Of a stretch of 64,000 nucleotides of DNA, positions 42,923 through 53,948 are shown in pieces (position 1 is the stretch's first letter; each line of letters opens with the position of its first letter). Both the position numbers and the translations under genes were made by a program. Origin of the DNA: Xenopus tropicalis (taxonomy: Eukaryota; Chordata; Amphibia; Anura; Pipidae); the NCBI RefSeq assembly GCF_000004195.4, contig NC_030678.2, positions 33,084,201 to 33,148,200 on the forward strand. The letters run 5' to 3'. The notes under the pieces are model-generated. The model ran no database searches. It worked only from the letters and a program-made list of their open reading frames with translations, and was not told the DNA's origin.

Positions 42923-43890
42923 CTCTGGACTACTTCCTTGACTATACTATGTTCCGCATAGTTTAAATACCCTATTCCTTATAGTTTGCTATATTGTTGC
43001 TGACCAAGCTGGTTGTTTAATATGCTACATATGAAATTGTTGCAATTCCTTTTTGGTTACCGTGGGGTTACTCTGTCTCCTTTATCTGTTTCCTTCACAC
43101 TCTTACCTTTGTATGAGTACAATTCAGTTTACCTGTTCTTATTCTGCAGTCCTCTGTTCTGGTTTTATCTTTTATTTTTACTATTCATCTTGCACTTACT
43201 TCTAGCTATCCCTGGTACCAACCACACGGCAGCCTCTACCTAGCCCCAGGTGACGTTTTTTGCTTGGTGCTATATGCCACGCACACTATGTTATTGATGC
43301 TCTATGCATGCCGCTTCGGCATTTTTTATGTACAACGCAATTATCAAGCGCTAATACTACTCGCAAGCCTGGGCACACATGACAACAGCGATTGGGACAG
43401 ATTATTTTGTCCTGTACATAATCACCTCTCCCTTTGGCTTAAACTTGGCCGTCTGGTGAGCGCTACTACCTTTATCAGTACATTTAGCTTTAACCCTAGA
43501 CGGTTGGCGCGTGTGAGTTACAGTTCAGTACCATTAGGGATCAGCTCTTTGTTCTTTATTTTCTAAACATTTCTTTTCTAACACGGGTGCTGTACACTGG
43601 TTCCACCTCAACAACCCATTCACATTAGTTATATATATTCTTTTCTCGCTTTTTTAGTATTTTCTCTTTCTTGCTCTCTCATTTACCTTACACAGTAATT
43701 TTGTACACTCCCACTTGATGATGTCATACTGGTTTTTTGGCGCCATTTTTTGGGTTTAATTAGGGGATTTGTTTGACACTGAGTCACTTTGAGAAAGGCT
43801 GCTGCGCCAGCCGAAATGTTAGTTGTTTGACCAATAAATTATTTCTTTATTTTTCATAAGTCCTGTGAGTGCGGAGTATCTTTTCTGCAG
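41018..43890 (+). mobile_element. Penelope-like element, right arm of inverted pair
   Basis: Inverted counterpart of 37237-40506, with almost no mismatches by eye over 2.87 kb. It ends at ggagtatcttttctgcagta, followed by a (TA)n tract at 43891-43906. Confidence 0.88.
43785..43824 (+). ncRNA. Degenerate hammerhead-like motif at Penelope 3' end (right)
   Basis: Same layout as 37304-37343 on the other strand: TTTGAGA-AAGG, stem ggctg / cagcc, then GAAA-TGTTAGTT. Here GAAAC has become GAAAT, so this copy is further from the consensus. Confidence 0.35.
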
Positions 43891-44033
43891 TATATATATA
43901 TATATATGTGCGTGTGTGTAGAATGTATGGTATAAGTGCTTGGATAGTGTGATACAGATATAAATATGTGCTGATGTGTGTGCCCAGAGCTATTGAGCTT
44001 GCCATATGCATCCCTGCTGTGCCGTGCCATAGT

Positions 44034-44326
44034 CAGGGCCACCATCAGGGGGGCACAGGGGGGACAATCATCCCGGGCCCGGAGGTTTTTAGCTTTAAAG
44101 CTTTAATCAAGTCCGGGCCCTCACTTCCTCTGGCTCTGGCGGCGTCCTCCGCTATGTGCCGCTACTTCTCCGCTTTTATAAGTTTGCGCCCATGCGTGCT
44201 GACGTCACACCCACGGGGCGCAACCTTATAAAAGCACAGAAGTAGCTGGGAGCCGCGGCACATACCGGAGGACACCACAGCAGCAGGCAGCAGAAAACTT
44301 TATTGTGATTTCTGATGGCGGCCCTG
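44034..44326. mobile_element. hAT-type MITE with perfect 8-bp target duplication
   Basis: Ends cagggccaccatcag and ctgatggcggccctg pair at 14 of 15 positions. gccatagt is duplicated exactly at 44026-44033 and 44327-44334. Inside, gcttttataagtttgcgccc pairs with a later gcgcaaccttataaaagc. An end of the same family is at 862-876. Confidence 0.9.
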
Positions 44327-44334
44327 GCCATAGT

Positions 44335-45136
44335 AGATTATAGCTTTCTGACAAGGGGGTGACGGTGGCAGGATTTAATAGCTTCTCCCTAGTTCCTAAA
44401 AAGCAGGATACATTGCATTGCCATCAACATTTATTAACATTATGGTTTAAGGGAAAGTATAGAGAACAGGGGTGGGGTGGCAATTATTATTAACCATACT
44501 AACCCAGTACTAATTGAGGTTATGTTCCAGCTATAGCGGGAGAATCCAGGATAATTAGATCATTTGGCCCTGGATATGACGATGGGTTTAGGAAAAGTCG
44601 ATCTGGGGACCGCATCAACGAGCCTATGCGGTCCCCGATCCGACTAGATTTTTTAACCTGCCCGATCGAGATCTGGACGATCTTAGGCCAGATAACGGTC
44701 GGGCAGGCCCATCGGTAATACCCATACACGGGCTGATTAGCTGCTGAATCGGTCTAAGGGACTGATATCGGCAGCAAAAATCGGCCCGTGTATGGGGACC
44801 TTAAGGTGGAATCATGCCCTCATAGTGACCAACCTTGTGGGTGAGGCAGGGGAGATATATTATTAGTTACATTATATTATCTAAACAATGATATATTATT
44901 ATGAGAACTAATTAGTAACTGAGAAGGTCACATAAAAGTGAACCCCAATCCCAGTTGAACACAGAATAAATCAATGGCTTGGTGATGTTCCTGCTATTGA
45001 CGGACCATTGTACCCACCCCATTGCCCTTGGAGAAAGGGGACAGGATGGAGTTAGGGTAGAGCCCTCACTTTCTAAGTATTAGTGAGAAACATTGGTCCA
45101 CCTGGGACCAAACACAGCTAGGGCTGAAACTGTGAC
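44335..45136. other. Intergenic, with a partial TAA-site MITE at about 44530-44805
   Basis: gcggtccccgatccgacta, gcccgatcgagatc and atcggcccgtgtatgggga show internal complementarity and resemble the MITE at 59547-59866. Ends are not well defined. Otherwise nothing. Confidence 0.45.
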
Positions 45137-45643
45137 ATAGCTCCCAACTGTCCTGATTTTCGCGGTACAGTCCCTCTTTTCACAGCTCAACCCACAGTCC
45201 CGGATTCTTATTGAAAAGTCCCTCATTTCCCTTTGATCTCCTGCACTGAAGCTAAAAAGATACAAATTTAATTAAGCAAGTAGCTTTTGGCAGAGAGCCC
45301 AGCTCCCAGCCCAGCTTCACCTGCACTTACAAACATTGTTTCTCACAAATAAATGGGCTTTTGGCAGAGAGCCCAGAAAGTTAACAAGTCACTCCTACAC
45401 TGAGATACAATTGTAACTAATAAGCTAAACGGGTCTCTTGGGGGAACTGAGACTTGCAGCTTAAAGGGCAATTTCAGCTTTTTTAGCAAAACTGTAACAA
45501 CACCTAAAACCCCCAGAATTGTGTTTAAACTTTAAATAAAATTTATAGCAAAATGGGCGTGGCATTTGGGTGTGTGTGGTTGCAGAATGGGCGTGGTCAC
45601 ACAATTTTCGCTGTGCCGCCATTTCAAAATGTTGCGAGGAATG
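45137..45643. mobile_element. Second copy of the catacctcccaac element
   Basis: Left end catagctcccaactgtcc, with agtccctcttttc and cagtcccgg motifs as in 23480-23560; right end atttcaaaatgttgcgagga-atg. The ends are diverged and no target duplication is visible. Confidence 0.65.
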
Positions 45644-45789
45644 CAATGAAATAGAGTCATAATATTGGTGACCCTCATACTAAAAAAGTTAATAGAAAGT
45701 GATGTATCCCTAATAAATAAGGTCCAAGGATTGTTTGCCTTGGTATATGTTATGGTACCAACTGTTATATAAATTACTTTAAATAACTA

Positions 45790-46085
45790 TATATATGCTG
45801 TGCGGGGAAGACTGGACTTGTAACAAACTACCCCTGTTTCTGGGACTCCAGAGAATGACCGCCTGGTGATGGCAGTGTGGACTTTTGTTTTACTTTGTTG
45901 GAAATTATTCTGGACTCTGTTTTGTTGACCTTTTTTATCCCTTCAAACACGGAAGCTGAGTTGTGTTTTGTTTCACTGTGAAAAATAAAGCACAGGCAGG
46001 AGCCTGCTAATGTTGCAGACCTGAGTGCCTGTCTCATCTGTGGAGCCGAGTTACCTACCTGCTGCTACCAGATATTCACCCCCCT
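45790..46085 (+). mobile_element. Possible LTR-type 3' fragment
   Basis: A T-rich block with gactctgttttgttgacc, an aataaag signal (45984) and then gaccgag-like text ending in ctgctaccagatattcaccc resembles the R/U5 part of a frog LTR. No partner or internal genes. Confidence 0.25.
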
Positions 46086-46109
46086 TTTAAAATCTTTTCC
46101 AGATAAATA

Positions 46110-46240
46110 TTTAAAGGGGATCTCCACTCAAAAACTGATTTTTTCCAAATGCAATTAAAAGCAACTTTCCAATATTCATGAATTAAAAATGTCCAAAGGT
46201 TTTAAAGCCATTTGTAAATATAGCAGAAGCCAGATGATTA
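46110..46240. mobile_element. T2-type MITE left end
   Basis: Begins tttaaaggggatctccactc, the common start of TTTAA-site MITEs, followed by caactttccaat. The right end is not found. Confidence 0.5.
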
Positions 46241-46547
46241 ACAGACCTGAAGGAAGCTTGCCACAACATTGATCCAAGAGTCAGAATAAGAGAAAAGCAG
46301 AGCTGTCAATCAACCCCAACTAGGGAGATAATAATCCACTCCAGGCCTTTTTGAGACCTTATATCATGTTATCATCTAGTGTGAAGAGGAATTTAGGCCT
46401 AACAAAAACAGGAGTGGATCATTTTCATTATGTGCCATTACCCTAAGATACTGCAGTATAGATTTCAAAGCAGCCATTTACATGTATAAACAAAGTATAG
46501 TTTGGGAAATAAAATACATTTTACCCCACAGGCAACACATTTTAGAG

Positions 46548-46852
46548 CAGTGATCCCCAACCAGTGGCTCGTGAGCAACATGTTGCTCCCCAACCCTTTC
46601 GATGTTGCTCTCAGTGGCCTTAAAGAGGTGCTTGTTTTTAAATTCTGGGCTTGGTGTCGCTTTTTGGTTGTATAAAAAACAGGTGTATTGCTAAACAGAG
46701 CCTTCTGTAGGCTGCCAGTCAAAAAAGGGGCTAACAAATAACCAATCACAACCCTTATTTGGTACCCCAGGAACTTTTTAAATGCTTGTGTTGCTCACCA
46801 AGTCTTTTTACATTTAAATGTGGCTCACGGGGCAAAAAGGTTGGGGATCCCT
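46548..46852. mobile_element. hAT (Charlie-like) non-autonomous element
   Basis: Starts cagtgatccccaacc and ends ggttggggatccct; flanking octamers ttttagag (46540-46547) and ctttagag (46853-46860) match at 7 of 8 positions. gtggctcgtgagcaacatgt near the left and gtggctcacgg near the right pair. A related fragment lies at 51797-51880. Confidence 0.8.
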
Positions 46853-46860
46853 CTTTAGAG

Positions 46861-48160
46861 CCACCCACAAAACCAAACCCAAACCAATCCAGTCTGCACA
46901 TGCATTTTAAAATTTAGCACCATTTAGGAGAAGAACCTCCTTATACTTTTCCCCAGAGCTGGGTCTGCTGTCTTTATTGTTAAATACTGTTTCTGGTAGT
47001 TGCCAGCATTCGCAGATGTCATATTTGGGGGGGTAGTGAAAGGGTTAAATGATCTGAAAGCTCACATTTTCAGTACAGGGATGACGTGACCGGTTAAATT
47101 ACCCAGCCATTATAGTGCAAGAGGCTCCAGTCCAGTTTTTCCAGAAATGTCACCTAAAGATGGCTGCTGGCTCCTAGGTGAGTGAGGCTTGGTGTTACAA
47201 CAAACAACTCTGTTTATGGTGTTTACAAATGGGTGTATAGTAAGGTCAGGCAGATATCTGGTGGGTAACAATAGCAAAGTGCACTAAGTGTTTTCCTAGT
47301 TAGAGAAGGAAAGCTTCAGCAAGGGCAGGTCTAGCTAAATGCCATCCAATAGCAAATATACCCTGTGGAACTTTGTTCTAAATGCAATTATTTGTTGATG
47401 TATACAATGAAATCCAGTTGCAGTCACTATATTTATTACAATTACTAAGGGGAGAGAACCCCCTAACTGGCTTAATAAAAGAAAATGTAATTCTAAGCAG
47501 CTTTCCACTAAACATTAATTACACATTTTAAACCTGTTTTGTCACTATAACTGCTATTTAAAGCAGTATTGGGGAGATTATGATTGTAATTGTGGCTATG
47601 GCACAAAGTAATTACAGAGATTTAGAAGTATGTGCTGACTCTGGGGAGGATAGTAACTTAAGGGATTGTACAAACTTATTGTACAGCGCTGCGGAATATG
47701 TTGGGGTTTTATAAATAAATGTTAATAATAATAAGTTAAAAAATAAAAGCTATTGGTAATTGCACTGGGGCACTTTAGCCCTTACCTGAGTAAATGGGCA
47801 ACATTAGTTGTATATTGCTGTACAACCATATGGCACTGGTTATGGGAATCAGTGAAAGATACTAAATCTTATTTGGGCAGCTCTCTCTCATTTAAGATAA
47901 ATATGTATATAAAAACTGTAACTCCTAAATGACTTGTTACATGGCAATGATGCAGGTGAGCGCTGTTAATAAAGACATTACCATAAAACTCAAAGACAAC
48001 GTGATTTTATTTCGCGGAAAAAAAAAATAAAGAAATATATTGCGGAAATGTTATATTTTCTGATAGATTTCAAATCCGCGGAAACGAGGGAAACCTTGCG
48101 AGGTGACTGTAGGATATAGGCTGAAGGTCTGGCTACGAAAGGGTTACCCCTTGCCGAGGC
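46861..48160. other. Intergenic region upstream of the 48.2-kb promoter
   Basis: No gene identified. At 47675-47735 cagcgctgcggaatatgttg and ttataaataaatgttaata form the 3' tail seen in many frog SINE/L2-type repeats. An ATG-containing stretch ending in CTAG|GTGAGT near 47180 looks like a donor site but has no supporting domain. Confidence 0.4.
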
Positions 48161-48162
48161 TG

Positions 48163-48190
48163 GTCATGTGACGCAATGACATGTTATAAA
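48163..48190 (+). promoter_or_regulatory. Core promoter: E-box, bZIP-like site and TATA box
   Basis: gtcatgtgac (48163-48172; contains TCATGTGA, an MITF/TFE-type E-box core) overlaps tgacgcaat (48169-48177, like ATF/C/EBP composite sites). Ttataaa follows at 48184-48190, about 25-30 bp before the inferred start of transcription near 48215. The flanks have more CpG than the rest of the window. Confidence 0.55.
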
Positions 48191-48214
48191 GGGAGGAGCG
48201 TTCGCCTCCATTAT

Positions 48215-48338
48215 TTCTAACAAGATCCTGAAGGAAAAGAAAAAGGGTAAAAAAAAAAAAAGGGGGGAGGAAGAGGGGAAGCTACAGACGGAACCGGGCT
48301 GAGCTACTGAATGAATGTGACTTGGGCAAGTCCCAGCG
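48215..48338 (+). other. Probable first exon of an unidentified + strand gene
   Basis: Lies downstream of the TATA box; purine-rich (A12 and G-rich run at 48251-48280), it ends at a strong donor, CCCAGCG|GTAAGTA. An ATG at 48311 (MNVTWASPS...) is open to the donor but may be an upstream ORF in a noncoding exon. I found no second exon before 64000, so the first intron would exceed 15 kb. The gene cannot be named from this window. Confidence 0.5.
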
Positions 48339-48715
48339 GTAAGTATGCTGCTTCTCTGTGGGGTTCATGTTGTAGCCGGGCTGCAGGGTTACAGGGTTAC
48401 TGCGCCCACATCGCTGCGCTAGCCCCGACTCCTGCGCCCACACTGCCCGGGGCTCGCTAGGCACTCTGGGAGTCTGAGTGCGGCAGATGCGCCTCACATG
48501 TAAGCGTACGGCCGCCTTCAGGGAAGCCTTTTAGCGCTGGAATGGAGGGACATACTCATATGGGCTGTACTGGTATGAATGGGATTACACACTGGGCTGT
48601 GTAACTGGGGTGGGTTGGGAATTATAGCTATGGATGTGTTGGCTGTAGCCTAATGGAATTGTAACTTGGGCTGTAGGACGGTAATGGTGTGGGGAATTAG
48701 CTTAAACTCTAGAAT
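48339..48715 (+). other. Start of inferred long intron, GC-richer
   Basis: The sequence after the donor retains CpG and GC-rich text to about 48540 (gcgctagccccgactcctgc), as expected for the downstream half of a CpG-rich promoter, then changes to ordinary AT-rich sequence. Confidence 0.35.
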
Positions 48716-49935
48716 TATTGCTGGGGCTGTAATATGATGGGAATGATACTGTAGCCTGGACTGTACAGCTGTAATGGGATGGGAATAATACTGTAGCCTG
48801 GACTGTACAGCTGTAATGTGATGGGAATGATACTGTAGCCTGGACTGTACAGCTGTAATGGGATGGGAATGATACTGTAGCCTGGACTGTACAGCTGTAA
48901 TGTGATGGGAATAATACTGTAGCCTGGACTGTACAGCTGTAATGGGATGGGAATGATACTGTAGCCTGGACTGTACAGCTGTAATGTGATGGGAATGATA
49001 CTGTAGCCTGGACTGTACAGCTGTAATGGGATGGGAATAATACTGTAGCCTGGACTGTACAGCTGTAATGTGATGGGAATAATACTGTAGCCTGGACTGT
49101 ACAGCTGTAATGGGATGGGAATGATACTGTAGCCTGGACTGTACAGCTGTAATGGGATGGGAATGATACTGTAGCCTGGACTGTACAGCTGTAATGGGAT
49201 GGGAATGATACTGTAGCCTGGACTGTACAGCTGTAATGTGATGGGAATGATACTGTAGCCTGGACTGTACAGCTGTAATGGGATGGGAATGATACTGTAG
49301 CCTGGACTGTACAGCTGTAATGGGATGGGAAATGATACTGTAGCCTGGACTGTACAGCTTGTAATGTGATGGGAATAATACTGTAGCCCTGGACTGTATC
49401 AGCTTGTAATGGGATGGGAATAATACTGTAGCCTGGACTGTACAGCTGTAATGGGATGGGAATGATACTGTAGCCCTGGACTGTACAGCCTGTAATGAGG
49501 GAATGATACTGTAGCCGGACTGTACGCTGTAATGATGGGAATGATACTGTAGCCTGGACTGTACAGCTGTAATGGGATGGATACTTAGCCTGTACTGTAC
49601 AGCTGTAATGTGATGGGAATGATACTGTAGCCTGGACTGTACAGCTGTAATGGGATGGGAATGATACTGTAGCCTGGACTGTACAGCTACTGTAGCCTGG
49701 ACTGTACAGCTGTAATGGGATGGGAATGATACTGTAGCCTGGACTGTACAGCTGTAATGTACAGCTGTCTGTAGCCTGGACTGTACAGCTGTAATGGGAT
49801 GGGAATGATACTGTAGCCTGGACTGTACAGCTGTAATGTGATGGGAATGATACTGTAGCCTGGACTGTACAGCTGTAATGTGATGGGAATAATACTATAG
49901 CCTGGACTGTACAGCTGTAATGTGATGGGAATTAT
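48716..49935 (+). repeat. 42-bp minisatellite, about 28 copies
   Basis: Unit built on actgtagcctggactgtaca plus gctgtaatg(g/t)gatgggaatg; the landmark recurs every 42 bp (48791, 48833, ...). GTGATGGG and GGGATGGG versions tend to alternate, suggesting an 84-bp higher-order unit. The copies at 49320-49620 carry many one-base insertions or losses absent elsewhere. Lies about 380 bp inside the inferred first intron. Confidence 0.93.
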
Positions 49936-50489
49936 ACCATAGTGTGTATAGCTGGGGCTGTAATTTGATGGGAACAATACTGTAGCTTTAACAGTGTGGC
50001 TGTAATGAGAGGGAAATAATGCTGTAGGTTGGACTGTGCTGGTGTAATGTGATGGGTGTTATACTGTAATTGGACTGTGTGGCTGTGATAATGTAGTGTG
50101 TGTTGTAGGAACAGTAATGCTGTGGGGATTGTAACTTGGGTTGTTGTGCTGTAATATGATGGGATTTATACTGTAGGACTAATGGTATATGACCTATAGT
50201 TTGGGTGCTAGCACTGTAATAGGAGTTACAACATGGGATGTTAGGACTGTAATGGAAGGAGGAGTAAGTCTGCATTTATTTAATGGGTGGGGATTGTATC
50301 TTGGACTGTAATGGTGAGGAAGTTGTGACTTTTCCTTTGTTAGTAAAAGCACTAGAGCAAGAACTGTAATGGGGTAGAAATTATACTGTAGCTTGGATTG
50401 TAAATCCATTTACAAATACTGTTAAACCACTGAGCATCTTTATGTAATGTATTGAAAAGATTCTAAGAATTACATTTTCCTTTATATAT

Positions 50490-50738
50490 CTTCAAATCCT
50501 TACTATTCTGGCACAGGCTTAAGTCAAAATTGCTGTTTGGTTGTTGGGGGGGTTTAGGGGGTTAGGTCTTTTTAGGGCTTCATTTTGCATTTTGCTATGA
50601 GATTACTCCTTTGTTGCTAGGTAAATATTCCATAGCAACTAAATTCCAAGCCAGAGAGCTGCAGAACAAAAAACTAAAGAATAAAAAAAAGTCAAAATCA
50701 ACACACTACTAGTGTAGAACTTCACCTTAAGCAATTAT
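50490..50738. mobile_element. Partial T2-type MITE
   Basis: gttgctaggtaaatattccatagcaac and agagagctgcagaac match the interior of the copies at 26911-27302 and 63480-63875; the end cttcaccttaagc is diverged. Confidence 0.5.
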
Positions 50739-51662
50739 TAATTATGGGTGTGTGAGCTCAGGGGCTGGAACTGCCATTGGGCTTCCCTGATCTGCACCCA
50801 AGTGTCGCCTAGCATACCTTTTGCATGGTAACATTTGGTGTAAATAAAAAGCAATGGAATGCCAATAAGCAGCAAAATGTTTACTACTTTATGAGCTGAA
50901 ACATTTTGTACTTTGCTATCTATGCAGGCAGAGAGAGGATGAGGCACAGATCCATGTGGCCCTTACCCCAAGAAGGCCCTGACTGTACATAGGGCTTGTT
51001 TGCAATTAGTACACAGATGCTTCCCCTACAATATATGATGGCTGAACAACTTTTGTAGTGGTGTGCCAGTACTGTACAACAGTTCTAATAAATCGGAGAG
51101 CTTACCTGCTTGTTGGTTCCTATTTTAAACCCATAGTTTTATAAGTGGGAAGCGTAGGACACAGAGCTTCACTTTTAGAGTGTCCCTCCTATTACTTTGT
51201 TAGTTCCTTAATTGTGTGAGTTGGAAGCGTAATGGCACGTTATGGGCCTGTATGGTCCACTGGTAAAGTTTGAAAATAACAAGGAGAGATTACAGAGTGT
51301 GCAGCCAGAATCCTGTCGGCTGCCTCATTGAGAAGAATGGTTTTTAAAACTAAACAGGCTGGTGTTTTTTATGCAACAATGTCTCCCAAAAATCAAACAT
51401 ATTATCTTGTATTTTTATTGGTTGGTATGTGCCCTCACTACATGGGAAAAATCGTGCAGCTCTGCTTTGAGATGTTGCTGTCTCCTATCAATGGACCTTT
51501 AAATAAGCTGAATCCGTAAGTGAGTGGGAGTGTATGGACAGGCTTTTTTTTGTTCTGAAGGGGGGAGTCTTGAGGCAATGCTTAAAAGCAGGAAGGCGCT
51601 GGGAGAATCAGATAATGAAGGGGTTTTTCCTGGCAATGTGCAGATTGTCAGCTTCCATCATT

Positions 51663-51667
<5 letters not shown>

Positions 51668-51716
<49 letters not shown>

Positions 51717-51735
51717 GTATGTATGTATGTATGTA
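51668..51735. repeat. (TA)n / (GTAT)n microsatellite
   Basis: About 45 bp of pure ta dinucleotides followed by a short (gtat)n run. Confidence 0.95.
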
Positions 51736-51796
51736 TCTATGGGTGTGTTGTGTATATGTTTGTGCTTCCCATTCATACTGCCTTTCAGCAATTAAG

Positions 51797-51880
51797 TGGT
51801 TCCCAACCCGTGGCTTGAAAGCAACATGTTGCTCCCAGTGGCCTCAAAGCAGGTGCTTATTTTTTTGAATTTCTGGTAAG
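51797..51880. mobile_element. Fragment of hAT Charlie-like element
   Basis: gcaacatgttgctccc, cagtggcct and aggtgctta match the left part of 46548-46852. Confidence 0.6.
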
Positions 51881-52038
51881 GAGGCAAGTTTTGGTTGCAA
51901 AAATTATTTTTAACTGTATTTGATATTGAATGCTGTTGTCTGTTTGCTGGTTTATATATTTTCTGCGTTCCTGATTATGACACCTGAAACATAGTAGCAG
52001 AAGTGGCTCTGGTTTCAATTATGATTGGAAATAGCTTT

Positions 52039-52286
52039 AAAGCTGATGTTCCATGGAGAGGTTTAGTTGCCCACAATAGATTTCAGCTACCATGGGTGAC
52101 TAATAAAGTTGCCCAAAGTTGACTACAGGAAGAAAACTGTTTGACTTCGGAAAACCAAAGTGGTATATAAGGCTTTCCACCAAAGATTGGTATTGTTTCT
52201 GGTGGAAAGGCATTTTAAAATAATTAGTCGCTCGCGTTGGCAGAGATCTATTGCGGGTTACTAAACCTCTCCATGGTACATCAGCC
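52039..52286. mobile_element. Palindromic MITE (gctgatgt.ccatggagagg ends)
   Basis: gctgatgttccatggagagg at the left pairs with cctctccatggtacatcagc at the right. Internal agttgcccacaatag and gactaataaagttgcccaaag resemble the element at 14030-14326. The target duplication is not clear. Confidence 0.7.
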
Positions 52287-52846
52287 TAAAGCCATTAAAA
52301 ATGTATACTGGAAAAGACTTATAATTTTATTTTCTTTCATTTTGCCAAAAAAAAAGTTGAGTGATGTTGCCAGTGGAACAGGCTTTGATTGATTTTGTTT
52401 CTGTAGCGACTGTTATACACAGTTCCACTAGCTGATGCCAAGCTTTCACACTGTATTTAGAACTTGGCCTAACTGTACTGATGCCTTGTGCTGTAAGAAT
52501 TTACATTTTTTCTGCAATTCAAGAGCTAATGAGATCCCTTGGCATGGGCATATGGCATAGGATGCTGCACTGTGAGTCAGTGCTTTTGTATTTATTCAGG
52601 ACCCATTAGAAATTTCTAACATACCTCATTTTTACTGGTTCCCATGTTAGTACTAGGGTTGGTTAATCTGAGTGTCACTACTGAAACAATTTTGTTCTTC
52701 TGGTGGTTTTTTTCTAATAGATTCTTTAAGAATCCATCAACTCTGCAAACAAAATAGAATGTTAAAGCACAATAGTTATGTGGTTAATGTAAGTGAGAGA
52801 CTTAAACAAAGTGTATAAACTAATTTATGATTTCAGAATTGAGAAT

Positions 52847-52944
52847 AGTTCACATAATATATAAGCATATACAGAAATCATGAAAGGGCAACTAGATGTA
52901 TGCCCTTTCATGATTTCTGTATATGCTTATTTATTATGTGAACT
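52847..52944. repeat. Long hairpin, 44-bp arms, 10-base loop
   Basis: 52847-52890 and 52901-52944 are reverse complements with a single mismatch in 44 positions, separated by actagatgta. Such a short loop with long near-perfect arms is unusual among the other repeats here. Confidence 0.92.
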
Positions 52945-53439
52945 TTTCCCCTGCCCCCTTCCCCTCTTTTTTTTCTGTATCCCCCTCCCCATCCTATTTC
53001 TTGAAAATCAATAAAGAAAGCTTACAATCTAAGACCCCAGCACATTTATACAACACTAATAAGCAATATTCTATGTTGCTTAGAGGTAGTTCACCTGTAA
53101 AGGAAAGTTACAAAATGTTAGGCACCCCCCGTAATAAGATTTGCTTACATAAAACCCCCGGTTGCTGCTCCTGTTAGGAGAAAACTGCACCGGCCAGGAT
53201 GTACCGTATGCGAGAAAGCGATCCTTTTCCTCCTATGGTCTTTGTGCATGCACAGTACAGTTAAAAGCCGAACTATAACAAAAAAAAAAAGCTGGCTTTT
53301 TTGCTCATCTGTGCATGCTTGGGCCCCGGGAACACTGCAAAAAGAGGAGGATTGCTCGTCTGCATTTACCCTGGGCTAGTGCAGTTTTGGCATGAGTACC
53401 GGCCTGCAGTTTCAGGTAAGCGATTACAATCACCGGGGT

Positions 53440-53600
53440 TACCTAACATTTAGCACTCCCTAGTGACTTGGGTTTAAATGCCGGGGAATTCCCTACCAGT
53501 CATTTGAACTGAAGAAGCCATTCGGATGAGTGGTGAAACGTTTTCAAGAAAAACACAGAAAAGTCCAGTTGTTTTAGATTTAATTTTACTAGATACCCTT
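53440..53600 (+). mobile_element. Possible Penelope-like terminal fragment
   Basis: Contains a hammerhead-like segment (53509-53545) followed by agtccagttgttttagattt, text that in many fish and frog genomes follows gaagaagcc...gtgaaacgt. No coding part is attached. Confidence 0.4.
53509..53545 (+). ncRNA. Hammerhead-like motif
   Basis: CTGAAGA, stem gccattc / gagtggt (with G-U pairs) and loop ggat, then GAAACG. The CUGAUGA box has one change (A for U), and stem III pairing is weak. Confidence 0.35.
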
Positions 53601-53629
53601 TTCTTCTCCTTTTACTTTGTGTTATATAA

Positions 53630-53868
53630 TGTCCTATCTTAGCAATTCTTCAGTATTTTTTTTTTTAAATTGTTTGCAGATGCTTTTTGCTTTCAAGTTT
53701 CAAATGAGAGGCACTGAACCCCAGCAGCAAAAAATCTATTACTTATTCTTAATTTTGCTCTTATTTAGTCTTTTTATTCAGATCCTCTTCTATTCATATT
53801 CTAGTCTCTCCTTCAAACCACTGCCTGGTTACTAGAGTAAATTGTCTAAAGTTGAACTACCCCTTTAA
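53630..53868. mobile_element. T2-type MITE, right part
   Basis: gaggcactgaaccccagcag, the block ctgcctggttactagag and the end gaactacccctttaaa identify the family; the left end is missing. Confidence 0.65.
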
Positions 53869-53948
53869 AGGACACCCATTACCCTGCCAAACACATTCCA
53901 AGTGCTGTAGGCTGACCCAATCAGTGTTGGGAGAAATAAATTAGATAT

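Noticed and set aside
47040..47190. Possible first exon ending CTCCTAG|GTGAGT
   Set aside because: Only a donor-like site and a short ATG frame; no promoter motif or conserved peptide to support it.
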